Positions 62,201 through 64,000 of a stretch of 64,000 nucleotides of DNA are shown here, one piece after another. Origin of the DNA: Paenibacillus ginsengarvi (GTDB lineage: Bacteria > Bacillota > Bacilli > Paenibacillales > NBRC-103111); the NCBI RefSeq assembly GCF_003626695.1, contig NZ_RBAH01000007.1, positions 1 to 64,000 of the forward strand, read 5' to 3'. Each line of letters starts with the position of its first letter. Position 1 is the first letter of the stretch. The position numbers and the translations under genes are program-made. The notes under the pieces were generated by a model that saw only the letters and a list, made by a program, of their open reading frames with translations, had not been told where the DNA came from and did not search any database.

Positions 62201-62725
62201 TTACTGTTTCAGCAGCGGCTGGATCGTCTGCTCGATATAAGCGTCGTCCATTTCCAGAACCGCAATTTTGACGATTTTCCCTTGCGGATCGATAAAAAAC
62301 GTCGTCGGATAATAACGAACCGCATAGCGGTCCCGCATCCGCAGCTCCTTGTCGAACAACACGGGAAACGTAACGCCGGTTTGCTGAACAAAGCTTTGCA
62401 CGGTCACCCTGCTTTCGTCGAGATTTAGTCCGAGCACAACAAGCCCTTTGTCCTTCCACTTCTCGTACTGGCGCTGAATGGCCGGCATCTCGCGAATGCA
62501 CGGCTCGCACCAGGAGCCCCAGAAGTTGACGATGACCGGCTTCCCGCGGTAATCGGACAAAGATACTTTGCTGCCGTCCAGCCCCGTTAACGAAAAATCA
62601 GGAGCAGTGCTCCCTTCCCGCGGAATGTCTTCCTTGGCGAACAAGCTGCTCCCTATCGTATATCCCCCGATCAGCAAAACCGCAGTTAAAATGATGCCTT
62701 GAATCCACTTATTACGTCCGCGCAT
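62201..62725 (-). CDS. resA: Thiol-disulfide oxidoreductase ResA
   Basis: ResA reduces the haem-binding cysteines of apocytochrome c outside the membrane. The 174-residue protein has an N-terminal anchor (IQGIILTAVLLIGGYTIGSS) and a thioredoxin fold with active site CEPC at 73-76 (FWGSWCEPC), preceded by the TlpA-like APDFSLTGLDG. CEPC is the ResA-type motif. It begins the resABC operon; TATAAT lies at 62768-62773 without a good -35. Confidence 0.95.
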   Translation of the reverse strand: MRGRNKWIQGIILTAVLLIGGYTIGSSLFAKEDIPREGSTAPDFSLTGLDGSKVSLSDYRGKPVIVNFWGSWCEPCIREMPAIQRQYEKWKDKGLVVLGLNLDESRVTVQSFVQQTGVTFPVLFDKELRMRDRYAVRYYPTTFFIDPQGKIVKIAVLEMDDAYIEQTIQPLLKQ

Positions 62726-62799
62726 CTCGGATCACCTTCGCTTCCTTTCATCCATGCGGCTACACTCATTATAGCGAAATCGCATCAGAAAAAACCGCG

Positions 62800-63549
62800 T
62801 CATTCCGAAGTTTTTTGAACATTATGTGACTGCACCGCACTTTGCCGGAGCTCCTCGACTTCCTGGGCTGTGAGCTTCCGATGCTTCCCTCTTTGAAGCC
62901 CTGCGAGCAGCAGCGACCCGAACTGTACGCGCTTCAGTCGGATAACCGGATACTTAATCGCCTCGAACATGCGGCGCACTTGCCGGTTGCGTCCCTCGTG
63001 AATCGTAATCGAAATGATCGTTTCGTTTTTCTCCGGGTCGATGTCGAGATATTCCAGCTCCGCCGGCGCGGTCATGCCGTCCTCCAGCTTGACTCCCGCT
63101 CGGAGCTTGTCCAGCAAATCGCCGTGCGGCACGCCTTCGACGGTTGCATGATACGTCTTCGGCACATGATGCCTCGGATGCGTGAGCAGGTTGGCCAGCT
63201 CCCCGTCGTTCGTGAGCAGCAGCAGTCCTTCGCTGTCATAGTCGAGACGCCCGACCGGATAAATTCTTTCTTTAATATCCTTCAAATAATCGTTCACGAC
63301 GCTGCGCCCTTCCGGATCGGTCGTGCTTGTAATGACGCCTTTCGGCTTGTTGAACAAAATGTACTGATTCCGCTGCTTGTTAATCAGGCGTCCGTCCACT
63401 TTTATACTGTCTACGGCCGGGTCGACCTTCACCCCCAGCGTCGTAACGGTTTCATCGTTCACCTGCACCCTGCCTGCCGATATATACTCCTCGCATTTGC
63501 GCCTGGAAGCTACTCCGGCCTGGGCCAACACTTTTTGCAATCGCTCCAC
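62800..63549 (-). CDS. rluB: 23S rRNA pseudouridine synthase RluB-like
   Basis: The 249-residue protein has an N-terminal S4 RNA-binding domain (RLQKVLAQAGVASRRKCEEY) and the RsuA/RluB catalytic motif GRLDYDSEGLLLLTNDGEL, with the catalytic Asp103. RNRQVRRMFEA is the late family segment. It starts at GTG 63549 behind AGGTGA. Downstream of the amidase-like gene and upstream of resABC, it matches the B. subtilis rluB-res order. Confidence 0.94.
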   Translation of the reverse strand: MERLQKVLAQAGVASRRKCEEYISAGRVQVNDETVTTLGVKVDPAVDSIKVDGRLINKQRNQYILFNKPKGVITSTTDPEGRSVVNDYLKDIKERIYPVGRLDYDSEGLLLLTNDGELANLLTHPRHHVPKTYHATVEGVPHGDLLDKLRAGVKLEDGMTAPAELEYLDIDPEKNETIISITIHEGRNRQVRRMFEAIKYPVIRLKRVQFGSLLLAGLQRGKHRKLTAQEVEELRQSAVQSHNVQKTSE

Positions 63550-63565
63550 TAATCGTCACCTCAAC

Positions 63566-63907
63566 CTAATGATAACCATCCTTAGGCGAAATCACAAGTT
63601 CCGACCACGGAAAGTGCTTCCCCGGACAACAGTCCGTATGCGAGATCAAGTTTCCCGCCTCAAAGCCGAACGTTTCCGCAAGCCGGAGCACCAGCTTCCG
63701 GACGATGTAAAATTGCTCTTCCCTGTAGCCGGACGCCGTTTCCTCGGGACGTGAAAAGTCGCCCTCCACGCAGATATGAATCCGCTCCGGATCGGTAGAT
63801 TCGGCGGACGGAACAATATCTCCGTTTCTTGTAATGTAAAAATCGTATCCTTTGCCGTTGATCTCGGAGCAATACGATTGATGGATCGTGATGCCGATCG
63901 GCCGCAT
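63566..63907 (-). CDS. Small N-acetylmuramoyl-L-alanine amidase-like protein
   Basis: The 113-residue protein resembles the amidase_2/PGRP fold. Zinc ligands are plausible at His9 (ITIHQS), His90 (ISHTDCCPG) and Cys94 in CPGKHFPW, all in normal order. It lacks a signal peptide and any wall-binding domain, and is shorter than typical enzymes, so it may act in the cytoplasm or mother cell. It is 16 bases upstream of rluB and probably co-transcribed. Confidence 0.85.
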   Translation of the reverse strand: MRPIGITIHQSYCSEINGKGYDFYITRNGDIVPSAESTDPERIHICVEGDFSRPEETASGYREEQFYIVRKLVLRLAETFGFEAGNLISHTDCCPGKHFPWSELVISPKDGYH

Positions 63908-63974
63908 AGTCGCTTCACCCGTTCTTCGATCTGGCTACTATTATATGTAGGCATGCGAAAAAAGTGCGCGCGCC

Positions 63975-64000
63975 AAAAAAGCCCCGACCAACGTTCAGGG
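63975..64000 (-). terminator. Left half of a terminator cut by the window edge
   Basis: AAAAAAGCCCC (63975-63985) followed by GACCAACGTTCAGGG looks like a minus-strand hairpin whose second arm lies just beyond the window. It would end a gene upstream on the minus strand. Confidence 0.5.

Noticed and set aside
1..64000. CRISPR array, prophage or complete insertion sequence
   Set aside because: I saw no regularly spaced repeats, phage structural genes or transposase in either strand.

Overview
The window looks like a core chromosomal stretch of an endospore-forming, GC-rich member of the Firmicutes, most probably Paenibacillaceae (Paenibacillus/Cohnella-like). The reasons are sporulation and germination genes (spoIVA, a spoVIF-like gene, ypeB, prsW), a TRAP gene (mtrB), Firmicute-type control (a T-box and sigma-A promoters in front of AGGAGG ribosome sites), and a gene order that follows the Bacillus subtilis hbs-mtrB-hepS-menG-hepT-ndk-cheR-aroC-aroB-aroH-trpEDCFBA supra-region and the ypfD-der-gpsA-yphE-yphF-spoIVA block. 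Most genes lie on the minus strand, so operons read from high to low coordinates.

Layout. 1-2.1 kb: the 5' part of a Tat-exported beta-helix-type protein and an intergenic cluster of small palindromes. 2.2-11.5 kb: trpEDCFBA behind a TRAP-controlled leader, preceded by an aroC-aroB-aroH operon; together they run from the late shikimate pathway to tryptophan. 11.5-13.2 kb: a solute-binding lipoprotein gene broken by a 13-bp tandem duplication, and a 50-codon helix-turn-helix gene. 13.2-20.7 kb: cheR, ndk, both heptaprenyl diphosphate synthase subunits, and menaquinone genes that include mqnA, ubiX and a UbiA-type prenyltransferase (futalosine route), then mtrB. 20.8-25.7 kb: tRNA-Pro(GGG), galTKE and a divergent ROK regulator. 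25.8-31.3 kb: HU, spoIVA, an AraC regulator, a YphF-like lipoprotein, a ferredoxin, a nucleotidyltransferase-like gene and a YphE-like membrane peptide.

31.3-38.3 kb is accessory DNA inside the conserved order. It holds an orphan solute-binding lipoprotein with a divergent winged-helix regulator, flanked by two inverted copies of one terminator hairpin; a secreted fibronectin-III protein; and a three-gene SPFH/zinc-ribbon/membrane operon resembling B. subtilis ydjGHI but without pspA. 38.3-50.9 kb returns to backbone: spoVIF, gpsA, plsY, der, the YIEGIA pair, a YphA-like gene, the S1-domain protein YpfD, plsC, cmk, ypfB, ypfA, ypeB (without sleB), prsW and a MecA/YpbH adaptor. 51-64 kb: a polysaccharide deacetylase, a CPBP protease, serA under a T-box, the resABC-resDE cytochrome c maturation and redox-sensing operon, rluB and a small amidase-like gene.

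How the parts fit: the aro genes make chorismate, which feeds trpE, aroH and mqnA. MqnA, UbiX, the UbiA-type enzyme, MenG and HepS/HepT together point to menaquinone-7 made by the futalosine route. TRAP from mtrB is expected to bind the trp leader about 12 kb away. ResABC matures c-type cytochromes for the respiratory chain that menaquinone serves.
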